Assembly: GCA_051453625.1 (NCBI GenBank)
Contig: JBOZIK010000001.1
Location: 196,930,611-196,956,872 of the forward strand
DNA length: 26,262 nucleotides
Direction: 5' to 3'
Origin: Welwitschia mirabilis
Taxonomy: Eukaryota; Gnetophyta; Gnetopsida; Welwitschiales
The notes under the pieces are model-generated. The model was not told where the DNA came from, ran no database searches, and saw only the letters and a list, made by a program, of their open reading frames with translations. Shown piece by piece: positions 9,869 through 19,254 of this stretch. Both the position numbers and the translations under genes were made by a program. The number at the start of each line of letters is the position of its first letter. The first letter of the stretch is position 1.

Positions 9869-10234
9869 TGGTTATAAAAACAAGCAAGGAAAGCAAAAAA
9901 GAAAATAAACAAGTACGTAAATAATTTTACAAGGTTTGGGTCCCTTTACCCTACTTCCTCAAACCAGAACAAAGCCCTATTAGATCAACTACAAAACTAG
10001 TAGTCATAAGGAACATAGGTCATTCTTGTAGCTCAAACCATAACCCACAAGTGAGAATACAAACCACTTCAACCACAAATAGCCCTCTTTTATAGCCTTA
10101 GGGTTTGATATCAAGCCCTAAATTAAAATTAGCTACAAACATTTTTTAGCTTTACTTTTAGCTTTACAGCATAGCATTACTTTTAACATAAAAGGGAAAG
10201 GTAAGGTTTAGCTTCCTAATAGCTAAGAAAGACA
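9869..10234 (-). repeat. 5' LTR of copia element 2
   Basis: 366 bases beginning TG on the plus strand at 9869 and ending CA at 10233-10234, so TG...CA on either strand, and abutting the primer-binding site. It pairs with the repeat at 5556-5950. A phrase AAGGTTTAGCTTCC at about 10203 recurs just outside the LTR at about 10251, so the outer boundary may be slightly off. Confidence 0.78.
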
Positions 10235-10369
10235 TCTATATGTAACCACTAAGGTTTAGCTTCCAAGAGCAATTTCTTATTACGAAATAAAGGTTGTATA
10301 TGATATTCGATAGTCACCTCAGATATGGTATGGAGGATTAAGAAATTGCTCGTGGAAAGTTGTTTCAAG

Positions 10370-10590
10370 TACGCCTCACTTATTGTAAATCATATAATTA
10401 AAAATCGGATCAGAATCATGATTCTAGATCATTCCGGAAAAAGCGATCTAATTTACCCTGGATTTGCATTTTTCCTAGGAATCGCGATTTCAGTAGTCAA
10501 AATTGAGATTCTGGCGATTCACTCCAAAACCACGATTCCACAATTTTGGAATCACTTGCACAACAAAATGTTTTAAAAGTCGAAAAAAGG
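10370..10590. repeat. Dispersed GATTC-rich repeat, second partial copy at 16466-16570
   Basis: This stretch is rich in GATTC/GAATC and AATCGCGATT. The part 10506-10580 (GATTCTGGCGATTCAC, CGATTCCACA, TTTTAAAAGT) matches 16501-16566 (GATTCTGGCGATTTAC, TGATCCCACA, TTTTAAAAGT). This is probably a nonautonomous DNA element. No termini or target duplications were recognised. Confidence 0.5.
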
Positions 10591-10908
10591 GGAAAAAATA
10601 GATAATCCTTCATTTCTTTTAGTCCTCAGCCCTCTCGTGAGTCCCCAGTGACTGGAAACGATCTGATTCCGTTGAATCAAAGATTTTTATCCACTTGGAA
10701 AAGGTTGGAAGAAGTTTTGGTTTATTGGTTTTGAATTTCTATATTTCTTAACTTGTTTCTATCCATCACGGAAATTGCCAGCTAATGGTCATGGTATGAC
10801 ATCATGATTTAGCTACAAACATAGTGTCATTAATAATTTTTATTGTCTTTAAAACAATATTTTGGGAAATTGGTTTTAGGAATGGCCATTTTTCCCCTAT
10901 GCTCATTA
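10591..10908. other. Non-genic stretch before the hAT transposase remnant
   Basis: I see no recognisable coding or repeat signal. An open frame from 10824 continues into the hAT homology at about 10909, but its first part matches nothing I know. Confidence 0.4.
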
Positions 10909-11569
10909 CAATTGCAGCTTACCGACCATTGCATGCAACAATTTACTATTCAAACCCTCATTTTGTTCATGGAAAGGAGGGTGTTGATTTTCATGCACAT
11001 GAGGAAGTTAAGGTTGGATTCCTAGTTCTGGATGAGGAACTACAAGATATTCTTTAAGAGCACCATCGTAAATTTGTTGTAGGTGAAGGGGCTTCATTTA
11101 GTAAACCCATTGCATGTAAAAAGGTACACACCTTATCAGTAGGTGTGTTTAATAATTTAATTAGTTAATCACTAATATGTTATAGTGTGTAGTATGCACT
11201 TCATACTTTATAATAAATGGTGAACTTACTCTTAATCTTAACATTTTATGTATCCAATGGTTTAAGGTCAGCCCATAGCACCCCTGATCTTAGGAAGCTT
11301 GCAATCAGAATTTTTCCTCAACCTTGTAGTGCTTCTAGATGCGAACGTAACTAGAGTGCTTTTTAGAACATTATACAAAGAAACACACAAGGTTGACCAT
11401 GGACAGGTTGGATAAACTTGTGTATGTAAATTACAATTTGAGGATTAGATTCAGAAATGAGAATGGAGATCTTGATGCACTGATTGATCTTATTGATGAT
11501 AGAAAGAAAATATTAGGTGTCATACAGTGGCTATCTAAGCCACATTCACAGTCACAACCAATGTTTTAA
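10909..11569 (+). pseudogene. hAT-family transposase, C-terminal part, decayed (copy 1)
   Basis: hAT transposases cut and paste DNA elements; the C-terminus carries the dimerisation domain. At 10909-11054, YRPLHATIYYSNPHF and EEVKVGF match the conserved RPLHAAxYxLNPxF block. HHRKFVVGEGASF follows past a TAA at 11055-11057. At 11272-11345, PDLRKLAIRIFPQPCSAS and CERN match the LRxLAIRILSQxCSASGCERNWS signature; the Trp after CERN is a stop. A frameshift leads into an open frame through MDRLDKLVYVNYNLRI to the TAA at 11567-11569. The stretch between about 11110 and 11270 looks like an intron. The N-terminal two thirds, including BED finger and first catalytic residues, are absent. Its stop codon lies inside the terminus described at 11559. 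Confidence 0.82.
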
Positions 11570-11655
11570 AAAGGCCAACATGTTGCCCTATAAACTTTTG
11601 CTCAAAAAGTCTTTGTCATGGTGACTTTTTGAAAAGACATTTTGAAAATGTCAAC
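11559..11655. mobile_element. Apparent hAT-like terminus (CAATGTTTTAAAAAG), continues into an N gap
   Basis: Starts CAATGTTTTAAAAAGGCC, close to CAATGCTTTAAAAAGTG at 14257. The stretch from about 11594 to 11655 is nearly identical to about 14311-14372, with one difference in roughly 60 bases by eye. It contains two perfect inverted repeats: TCAAAAAGTC/GACTTTTTGA (11602-11611 and 11623-11632) and the 17-base palindrome at 11636-11652 (8-base arms, one-base centre). The 100-base N gap hides the rest. Confidence 0.55.
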
Positions 11656-11755
11656 NNNNNNNNNNNNNNNNNNNNNNNNNNNNNNNNNNNNNNNNNNNNN
11701 NNNNNNNNNNNNNNNNNNNNNNNNNNNNNNNNNNNNNNNNNNNNNNNNNNNNNNN
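11656..11755. other. Assembly gap, 100 N
   Basis: A run of exactly 100 N, the conventional size for a gap of unknown length. It begins right after the repeated block shared with 14311-14372, so repeat-induced assembly breakage is likely. Confidence 0.99.
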
Positions 11756-12139
11756 TTGGACGAAACATCAATATAGATTTTACTTTTAGAAGTTTTATCG
11801 AGTTGTCTAGCTTTATTAACAATATTATAGCGTAGGTTCTGTCTTTTATTATTAATTTTAAGTAGTATCTTTCACATAGTACCAATACTTTGTTAACACG
11901 AGACTTCCTACAATTCTTAACATATTAATTTGATTATACAATTTCATTGTGCTAGCATAGTGCTTGAAATAGCAACTTTTTTCATTATATGCATTATGTA
12001 CAATACATCTTAGCAATCGATACTTACAAGTATATGTATAGTTGATTACAAAATTGAGGATTACATGATCCTCTATGGAACAAGCGGAACAATAGATTAC
12101 TTCCAAAAAAAATACTACAAAGATAAATATATATATCTT
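11756..12139. other. AT-rich non-genic stretch
   Basis: I see no gene here. It includes a short AT run (ATATATAT near 12130). Confidence 0.5.
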
Positions 12140-13766
12140 TTTATTTCGGCAATTCTATGAAAGACTCCTCTTCTGAGTCTGCACTAGTTCCGTGAGGTTC
12201 TGTAGGAGGGGATTTAGCTACAAGGACCTAAGACTAGGAAGTTGGACCAATTCTTTCACTTGTTCCATTACGGGAACATGACCATGGTTCGCCTTCCCCT
12301 CCTCTAATTGGTAGACCCTACACTGTAACTCAAAAATAGTATCTCTTTGTTCTAAAGTTCTATATCTTTATTTACAAGTTCTTCGTTTTTAACTTTCAAA
12401 AGTTGCTTCAATTCTGTGTTCTACTGTTGAAACTAAGCAATTGCAGTTTCCTTTTTAGCTTCTTTCTCCCCAAACGTCTTATTAAGCTTCTCCATCTCAC
12501 AATCCCAAGCTCAGGAGATCTTGGCTTTGAAGTTTTTAATTTCTTTTACTGAAGATGACGAAGCCAGATTCCGTGCATCCTCCTCCTCCTCTTCTCCAAA
12601 ATTTCATCAAGGAAGCTCCAAGTTGCCTCAACTCATTAATATCAACTCTCTGTTTTCTTAAATACATGAAGAAGAAAAGTGATTGAGCACATTCTTCTAG
12701 CAAAAAGGCCAATGACACAACACGAAACAGAGCCACTCGTTCTTTAGCTCATCAAGTGCAACATCTTCCTTGTGCCCCATCTAAGCAATAGTCTTATGTT
12801 GTAGCTTTACCTAACCATCCTGTGAACCAATCAATGAAATAAAATGGGTTCTAAAATTACCAAGAAAAATACTTATTTTTGATGTATGGAGGTAGGCCTC
12901 ACGAAGTATATTAACTGCACATTCATATCGTTGTCTGTCGACGTCTGTGATTCTAGGCAGGACCAAATCTAGCAATTTAGGCTCCTCCAAGAGAATCTCT
13001 TTTCCTCGACTTCTTCCTTCATGTTCTTGCTTAGTGCCATGGGACCCATACGGCTAAGTCGAAGAAGGTTGTTCTCCACAGGACATGGGTAGTTGCATAG
13101 TAGGAGGCAAATTCAACAATTAAACATTTGTAGGTGGTTCTGGTTATGAAGCCTCTCCATAATGGTAGACAAAACAAGCATGAATCCTCTAAAATTTCAG
13201 TCAGGACCAAAGATTGGCCCAACTAACTCCAACGGCCTCTTGCTTTCAAGGACGTGCCTTCTTTGTTCTACCATAGTCCTCTGCCACCAAACCACTACCT
13301 TCATTAATACTACATCGCAATAAAAGTATGCTCTATCCCATGCATCGGCCCTTGCTTCTATATACTTTCAATAGTATCGTAAAGATTCATCACCAACACT
13401 TTAGACTAGATATGTTTTTTTCCCCATTTGGTGGCCCTTCGGCTAATACCATAATTTGGACCGCAACATTGACTTTCGATTGTCACTTGGAATGATTCTT
13501 TGATTATTCACTATCAATGTCATCCTAAAGGGCTCTTTTAATAAGTTTCACATATCTATGATGAATATTCTTTAAAAATATTCTTCTACTTTGGTAGTAT
13601 TCGGGGTCTTTGATTTAGTCCGAAGGGTGGAATGGGCATGGAAATGAAGTTGCATATCGTCCTTCCAATAACCTCAACATCTAATAGAACTCTTTGAAAT
13701 CTACAACAATGGTTCTGTCCTCATAGCTTCCAAGGGTTAATCCCATCAACATCTTATCTATACCCT
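12140..13766 (-). pseudogene. Long decayed reading frame of unknown family with a coiled-coil-like tail
   Basis: I do not recognise this family. Minus-strand translation gives long protein-like stretches with few stops. From 13766: GIDKMLMGLTLGSYEDRT, MLRLLEGRYATSFPCPF, KDPEYYQSRRIFLKNIHHRY. From about 12970: RITDVDRQRYECAVNILRE, AYLHTSKISIFLGNFRTHF, GHKEDVALDELK. After a frame change at about 12736: ALFRVVSLAFLLEECAQS and YLRKQRVDINELRQLG. After another frame change at about 12590: a Glu-rich run, then EMEKLNKTFGEKEAKKE and LKVKNEELVNKDIEL, which look like heptad coiled coil. About a dozen stops and at least two frameshifts mark it as a pseudogene. It could be the gag-like or accessory gene of an unidentified transposon, or a dead host gene. 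Confidence 0.45.
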
Positions 13767-14256
13767 CAGTTAGAATAAGACATTAATGATATAGTCCAAG
13801 ATTCTTCAAAAAAGTGATTTGTGTCCCTGAAGTTAAGACTCAATTCAAACTCGTTAATAATGAAGCTTTCGCTTGGGATAAGGACTAGCATATGCCTCTA
13901 TCATGAAGTAAAGGAAGTCAAAATGGAGGGACCTAGAACAAACTAGGACTACCTAACAATCTAAATTTCCTCCAGGGAAGACTCATAGGACACATTCCTC
14001 AAACTGTTAAAAACAAGTTCCAAAAGACAAGCAAACGGACGCAGAGAGAACTTACAAGGAAATCTCCAAATTACTCTAGAACTCAAGACCTATGAGAGTG
14101 ACTTTAACCATTAGGTAACCACCAATAGATAACCTCTTATTCACCTACCCTTATTTGACACCAATTCCACATTGAATGTGTAACATTCATGGAATAGCAG
14201 CATTAACTTTGCTATCAATCAAATATTTACTAACCTATTCTACCTTATGGTTAGGC
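13767..14256. other. Non-genic stretch upstream of the decayed frame
   Basis: May contain the degraded N-terminus of the minus-strand frame ending at 13766, but I see no clear match. Confidence 0.35.
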
Positions 14257-14539
14257 CAATGCTTTAAAAAGTGTGACATGTCACCAAAAAAGGGTGACAT
14301 GTCAACTATAGACTTTTGATCAAAAAGTCTTTGTCATGGTGACTTTTTGAAAAGACATTTTGAAAATGTCAACAAAATGTCGCCAATTGTTTATGTCGGC
14401 AATATGTGACAACATAAACTCAAAAAGTCAACCATAAACTCAAAAAGTCGACTAGCAAAGGATAAAAAACATGAAATAAAAAAACAAAACATAAGCCAGA
14501 AACATGTCGTGTCCAGCAATGTGTCTCTTGTAATTTTGC

Positions 14540-14613
14540 TTGCGTCCTTCAACCTTTTGCCTTTCTTTGATCTCACTTGCATCCTTCGACCTTTTGCCTT
14601 TCTTGGATTTGCT
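14540..14613. repeat. 37-bp tandem duplication
   Basis: Two adjacent copies (14540-14576 and 14577-14613) share TTGC-TCCTTC-ACCTTTTGCC and TTTCTT-GAT with a few substitutions. It lies within the hAT-like element at 14257-15273. Confidence 0.75.
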
Positions 14614-14693
14614 TTTTCATTAATTGTGGATTTTGTTCTCCCTTTTGAACATGGTTTAACTTAAAGATGAAATGTCACAATAGTGCTATGCTA

Positions 14694-14815
14694 AAAGAAG
14701 AGCGATAAAAGTTATTTGCAAGTTTTGTGGCATAAACATTTTTGGTGAACTACTCAATTAAAATATCATAGTGCAAGCATTTTAGGGCACAACACTTGCA
14801 ACTATGCATCAACTT
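14694..14815 (+). pseudogene. Possible BED-type zinc-finger remnant of a hAT transposase
   Basis: KRRAIKVICKFCGINIFGEL at about 14695-14750 resembles the start of a hAT BED finger (CKxCGxxFxGG). After a stop and a frame change, GHNTCNYAS at about 14788-14815 could supply the paired His and Cys. The fit is short and broken, and the region is AT-rich, so chance similarity is possible. It would be consistent with an N-terminal transposase exon left inside the element at 14257-15273. Confidence 0.35.
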
Positions 14816-15273
14816 GTATTTTGTAATAACATTCAATGTCATACTATACACTTAAATGTTGTTCTTACTAATGCTTTTTCTTTGCAATATGATACAATGA
14901 ACAACTGATTTTATCAGGGTTTGTTCATTCTAATAATAGAAGTTTTTCTTTTACAAATTCTAACCTTTTTGGATAAATTCATAAATGTATCTACATTAGT
15001 ATTCAATAAATTGTATGTAATATATAATGTTTCTACATAATAATTGACTTCTAATTCTCTATGTACTTCAAATGATTTTTTCATTGCTTATTTTAAAGTG
15101 TTCTTAGCATATTTTGTTTATAAATATTGTAAATTTTAGATTCCCTCAACTTTTAAATAGAAAACAATCACCAACATTTTGCACCAACATTTTGCCCCGA
15201 CATGACGACATGTCTCCCTAACATGACTTTTTAGGCTGCCCAGATAAACTAATTGTTGACATATACAACACTG

Positions 15274-15574
15274 GTCATAGCCATAATCTGGTGTAGAGGC
15301 AGAGCGTCATGGATCTAGTAGCAGCCTTGCTCATCCAAGTTGCTATTTTATTAGTATTAGACCTTTTGGCATGGAGCCAAAGCAGCTACTAATATTGAGA
15401 AGTTTGAGAGGGCTATAGAGGAAGAAGCTAGGCAAACCCGAATTGCCAAGCTTCAACCTCATGGATGAAAGGGCTTCAATCATCATTGATTTATGATTAT
15501 CTTCATTTCCATTAGGCTATTTTGTAATATGTGGCATTGCGATTTGTAGCTTATGCTTGTACTCTTTATATAAT
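15274..15574. other. Non-genic stretch with a short unrecognised open segment
   Basis: An open plus-strand segment ends in NIEKFERAIEEEARQTRIAK and a TGA at about 15466. I do not recognise it. It looks protein-like (charged, amphipathic) and may be the C-terminus of a decayed transposon gene or host exon. Confidence 0.25.
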
Positions 15575-15584
15575 GTAATCACCA

Positions 15585-16257
15585 TAGTGGCATGGATCGG
15601 AGCTAATCGTCAAATCACATCGGAGCGGATTACGGATCGCTCCAGATAGCGAACCTTAAAAAAAGTGAAAATGAATATATTGTAATTTTTTTCAAACATG
15701 TCCTGGCAATTGTGTTGACATACTTGCAATTATGATCATCATAAGTTATAGATAAAATATACATTCAATGTCTTTGATTATTTTAAAGGAGTGCATTTGG
15801 GCAATTGAATATTGTATCACTTAAAACATTATACCTTCACTAAGTGTTACCACATGAGAGTAAGTAAAATCTAAAGTTATAAGATTTCATGTTTTTGAAA
15901 CAAAACGTTCACTGTTTCATAAACAGTTCAAAAGAAAACCTTTTTGAAGTTATTTTGACATGATCAACTTTTTAAAAAAATTATTTTTGTTGTATTCTTT
16001 CACTATTTCAATGGAAAATACGAACCACTAGAATGAGAAATGTGTGAAAGAATGAAACAATTTCACATTTTTAATCAAAAAATTAATTCAACTAGATAGG
16101 GGATCCAAAGAGCTCTGGATCACTCTGGATCGTGATGTGGAGCGAATCACTCTGGATCGCAATCTGCAGTCTTCAAATCGCAATTCATAAGGAATCGCGA
16201 TCCAGCACAGATCTAGAGCGGTTTTCCTAAAATTCGGATCCGATCCGTACAAGTATG
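15585..16257. mobile_element. Nonautonomous Mutator-like element with GGATC-rich ends
   Basis: Flanked by the 10-base direct repeat GTAATCACCA (15575-15584 and 16258-16267), a length typical of Mutator-like target-site duplications (8-11 bp). Near the left end is ATGGATCGGAGC, and near the right end, on the minus strand, is ACGGATCGGATC; these share the perfect core GGATCGGA as a short inverted repeat. Both ends hold many GGATC, GGAGCG and GCGATCC motifs, including three copies of CTCTGGATC (16113-16121, 16123-16131, 16150-16158). The 400-base centre is AT-rich with no coding frame. A MITE-like element fits best. Confidence 0.55.
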
Positions 16258-16267
16258 GTAATCACCA

Positions 16268-16596
16268 CTATGAATTTATTCTATCTTAACTATGATCTCA
16301 CTATTATGTATTGTGGACTATAAAATATACAAATAAATTATGAAAGAGGTACTTTGGGAAGTTTTTACTTCTTTATGTTGTTTTAGGGTTATTTATCATT
16401 AAAAATGCAATATATATTTATATGTAGGTATATATAAATATAGCAACTCTGTATGTATATATAAATATATTAACTCCAGGATTTCGAGTGATTTTAGGTC
16501 ATGATTCTGGCGATTTACATCTCAACAAAAAAATGATCCCACAGTAATTCTGCATTTTAAAAGTATGGTGTAAATATATTTGTTTGTCTAGAAGAA
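16268..16596. other. AT-rich stretch with microsatellite-like TATA runs and a repeat copy
   Basis: TATATATTTATATG-type runs occupy about 16408-16475. 16466-16570 is the partial second copy of the GATTC-rich repeat at 10370-10590. I see no gene. Confidence 0.5.
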
Positions 16597-16741
16597 GTGT
16601 CATGTTCAGTACATTTATTCCATGTTCATGATCTACTAGTTACAGGCCAAACCATTCAACACGTATGGGACTTTGAAGGTAAGCATCAACAAGATTCGAG
16701 TCGTAAATATGAATATCACACAATGATATTGAGGCATGCCA
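16597..16741 (+). pseudogene. Copia reverse transcriptase fragment around the active-site box
   Basis: The frame reads FHVHDLLVTGQTIQHVWDFE, matching copia YVDDLLVTGxxxxxIxxFK. The catalytic YVDD has become HVHD, so it is dead. Only about 48 codons are left before the 10-N gap. Neighbouring RT and RNase H blocks were not found on either side, so this is an isolated fragment and not obviously part of the copia remnant at 17285-18430, whose order would be reversed. Confidence 0.65.
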
Positions 16742-16751
16742 NNNNNNNNNN
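16742..16751. other. Assembly gap, 10 N
   Basis: A run of ten unknown bases, interrupting the copia RT fragment frame. Confidence 0.99.
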
Positions 16752-17284
16752 GAACAAAACTACTATTATTTCACAACCAAAATAACTTCCATGAAATAGC
16801 TTAAAGTATGCTCCAGAAGGAACAAAGACTAATTTTGTACCATTAAACCTTGGTATAGACCTTTATAACATAAAATCAAATCTTGAAAATGTAACTAAAT
16901 AAAAGGAAATAACCAAAAAATGCAAATACCAGACCACATTTTTAATAAGGGCATTAAAAAATTGTATACTGCTCCATATTATCCATCTTAAAATGATACA
17001 CCAGAAAGAAAGAATAAAGCATCATATTAGACGGCCGAATGCCAAAAGTGGCGTTAGAATGGCAAGAGGGGATAATTATGGCCTCAACCTCCATAAACTA
17101 TAAAGTACTTGGACATCCATGTGCCAACTCAAGGATAGGATGATTGGAAACATGGAATTAACCACCTAAATGCTTTTAGATGTAGGGCTTATTTTGATGT
17201 CTATGATAGACTAAAGTTTAAGGCTAAGGCCAAGATATGGATTTCCAACGATTATGCAAATCATGAACAACCATCTAATTTTTA
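16752..17284. other. Mostly non-genic stretch
   Basis: No clear match. Around 17160-17290 a protein-like segment (AYFDVYDRLKFKAKAKIW) precedes the copia integrase C-terminal match and could be part of the same decayed element. Confidence 0.35.
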
Positions 17285-18430
17285 TGACATTATTAGGTAG
17301 AAGATGTAACTTGGGATGTAATATTTGATGACTCAAGATTCAATGATAAAACAACTAGGATGAACCTTAGGTCGAATGAAAACCTCAATGATAGTGTAGA
17401 AGGAACAGCATCAACAACAACAATCATAGTTATGGCATAGAACATGCATCCCATGAAGAAGATATGATTATGCCACCTAAATTTCTTAATGACTTTTGTG
17501 ATACAACAAGAGAGGATCGAGCAGTTGGAAAGAGGCCAGAATGAACAAAAAATTCTTGTTAAAGACATGCTATCAAACGTCAATCTAATTGTGTTACATC
17601 ATATAGTCACAAAAAGACAAATTGATAAAAGACCATGATATCATGTGTCTTGTTCATGCCATTAAAAGGACTCCCAAATTCATGAGTGAGGCTCTTTGCA
17701 TCGAGGAATGGAGGGAAGTCATGAATAAAGAATATAAGATCTTCAAGAAGAGATCTACACAAAACTTCTTGAGTGTTTCAATGCTAAAGGTCATGATAAA
17801 AGAAAATGCAAGCATGGCTGCTGAATTGAAAAGTCCTCAAAGAGTCTCAAACATGCTTTGAAAGTGTAGTATTAACGATTAAACCATTTTTTTTGTTGAA
17901 GAAAGGCTTAGGAAAGAAACCTTGGATTCTATCCTATTTATTCTCATGAAACGCATTATACAACTAATATATTTCACTTTTTCCACATTGGTTAATTATT
18001 GGTTGTGGATCTAGAGTCATCATAGATTAAGGACTTCACCCAAAAATGCATATGGAATTTGTTATCCAAGTTAAGTTTGAGAGATTATTACACAAGGATA
18101 GAGATGGCTTAAACAAATGAAGCAATATACTATGGATAAACCAATTCTGTCACACAATTGCTTTACCCATTAGAACGGAAGATTCTCATCCAACAACTCC
18201 CTCTAGATCGCAATTATATGTTGCTTCTTGAAGAAAAGCCAATCAATCCTACATGATATAGACAAGCGATAAGGGAATTGCTCTAGTTGACAAATACATA
18301 ACCTGATATCGAGTATCTCATGAAAAATATTAACCATATTTGAGAGTAAGCCCATAGATGTTCATGTGAGGACGACTATAGTATATTCTAAAATACATCA
18401 AGAAGTATTCTATGTAATCATCCACTTTTC
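17285..18430 (+). pseudogene. Remnant copia pol (integrase end, RT, RNase H junction), heavily decayed
   Basis: Blocks in copia order on the plus strand: VTWDVIFDDSRF at about 17308 (compare RDVIFDE, integrase C-terminus); EEWREVMNKEYKIF at about 17703 (compare WxxAMxxEhxxhxxN, start of RT); DFTQKCIWNLLSKLSLRD at about 18032 (compare QxKYhxxLLxKFxhxD, end of RT); YRQAIRELL-LTNT-PDIEYLM at about 18260 (compare YRxLVGSLLYLTxTRPDI); and YILKYIKKYSM at about 18390 (compare RILRYLKGT). The central RT, including the active-site region, is missing between about 17860 and 18030. Many stops occur. No LTRs or primer-binding site were recognised for it. Confidence 0.65.
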
Positions 18431-19254
18431 TTGAGTTCTAGTCAATTATGCCATGAACCAATTTTGTAGAACAAGAAAGCATTGTTTATCAACCATGAAG
18501 TGACCCTATGAAATATTAACATATTCTTGAAAATCTTTGGTAATGCAAATCGAGCACAAAATCTTGTTAAAAGAAGATCAAGGTTTCAATAATATATATC
18601 TATATATATATGACATCAACAATGCCTATGTTCTCAATATAACTAGAATTTAGATCTTTAGATAAAGTAATGAAGGAATTACGAGTGCTAGACATCTACT
18701 TTAAGATATGAACTTAGATGTAAACATGCCAATAATGATCAATTATGATAATTAATCAGCCATCAAAATAATATAAAATCCTAAGTTCAATTATAAAAGG
18801 GAAACGTTTTAATAATATCATACATATAATCAAAGAACACTCTAGAGGCAATTTTACAAGTGTAAAGTACATTTGCACTATAGGACAAAGACGACAGAAC
18901 TTTGTTGCATGGATTGAGTACTTGTCCCTAAGAGATCATGGAGTTTCATAAAGGAGTGGAAAGGAGAAGGATTACATAATCGAGTGAAAATACACTCCTA
19001 TTGGACTTATGTTTGTCAATTAAAAGACAGCATTAAGGATATTACCTGAAAATGCATTGATATAAGTTTGCATATGAATAATTCTCCAATACAAATCCCC
19101 AAACAAACTGTACAGCCTATAAGACTTATTGCCCTGATATGTAAGGTGTATTTGATAATTTACAAAGGCTTATGTCTGTCAAACATGCGAATTCTATGAT
19201 AAGATTTATGAAACTTGTCTCCTTAACATGCTTAAGGCTTATAAGGAAGATATG
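18431..19254. other. Non-genic stretch, probably 3' part of the copia remnant
   Basis: I see only weak RNase H-like hints up to about 18600 and an AT dinucleotide run at about 18590-18610. No gene is supported. Confidence 0.35.

Larger units (their letters stand above)
5556..10234 (-). mobile_element. Near full-length Ty1/copia retrotransposon (element 2), minus strand
   Basis: About 4.7 kb bounded by two direct repeats (about 5556-5950 and 9869-10234). Read on the minus strand, the order is 5' LTR, primer-binding site, gag, integrase, reverse transcriptase, RNase H, polypurine tract, 3' LTR, which is the copia (Pseudoviridae-type) order. All coding parts are broken by stops and frameshifts. 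I could not see a convincing 5-bp target duplication: ATAGA precedes the left end and TCTAT follows the right end, but these are reverse complements, not direct copies. The element sits in the opposite orientation inside or against the RT of copia element 1. Confidence 0.85.
14257..15273. mobile_element. hAT-like element, about 1 kb, with GACATGTC subterminal palindromes
   Basis: The left end is CAATGCTTTAAAAAG (14257), the right end is CACTG (15269-15273). Near the ends the 8-base palindrome GACATGTC occurs at 14275-14282, 14296-14303 and 15207-15214, along with GACATG and AACATGAC variants. The left part repeats the block also seen at 11594-11655 and continues with several AAAAAGTCGAC/GTCAAC motifs to about 14450. 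No clean 8-bp target duplication is visible: GGTTAGGC precedes and GTCATAGC follows, a poor match. It is probably an internally deleted, nonautonomous derivative; a possible BED-finger remnant lies inside. Confidence 0.5.

Noticed and set aside
5551-10239. ATAGA (5551-5555) and TCTAT (10235-10239) as target duplication of copia element 2
   Set aside because: They are reverse complements, whereas a target-site duplication must be a direct repeat.
14249-15281. GGTTAGGC and GTCATAGC as an 8-bp target duplication of the 1-kb hAT-like element
   Set aside because: Only three of eight positions agree, so it gives no support to the boundaries.
17293-17583. Minus-strand open frame of 96 codons
   Set aside because: Antisense to the copia integrase end (VTWDVIFDDSRF on the plus strand); no motif of its own.
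17760-17840. CFNAKGHDKRKC as a retroviral zinc knuckle
   Set aside because: It lacks the second Cys and correct spacing, and lies after the RT start in a copia remnant, where a knuckle is not expected.
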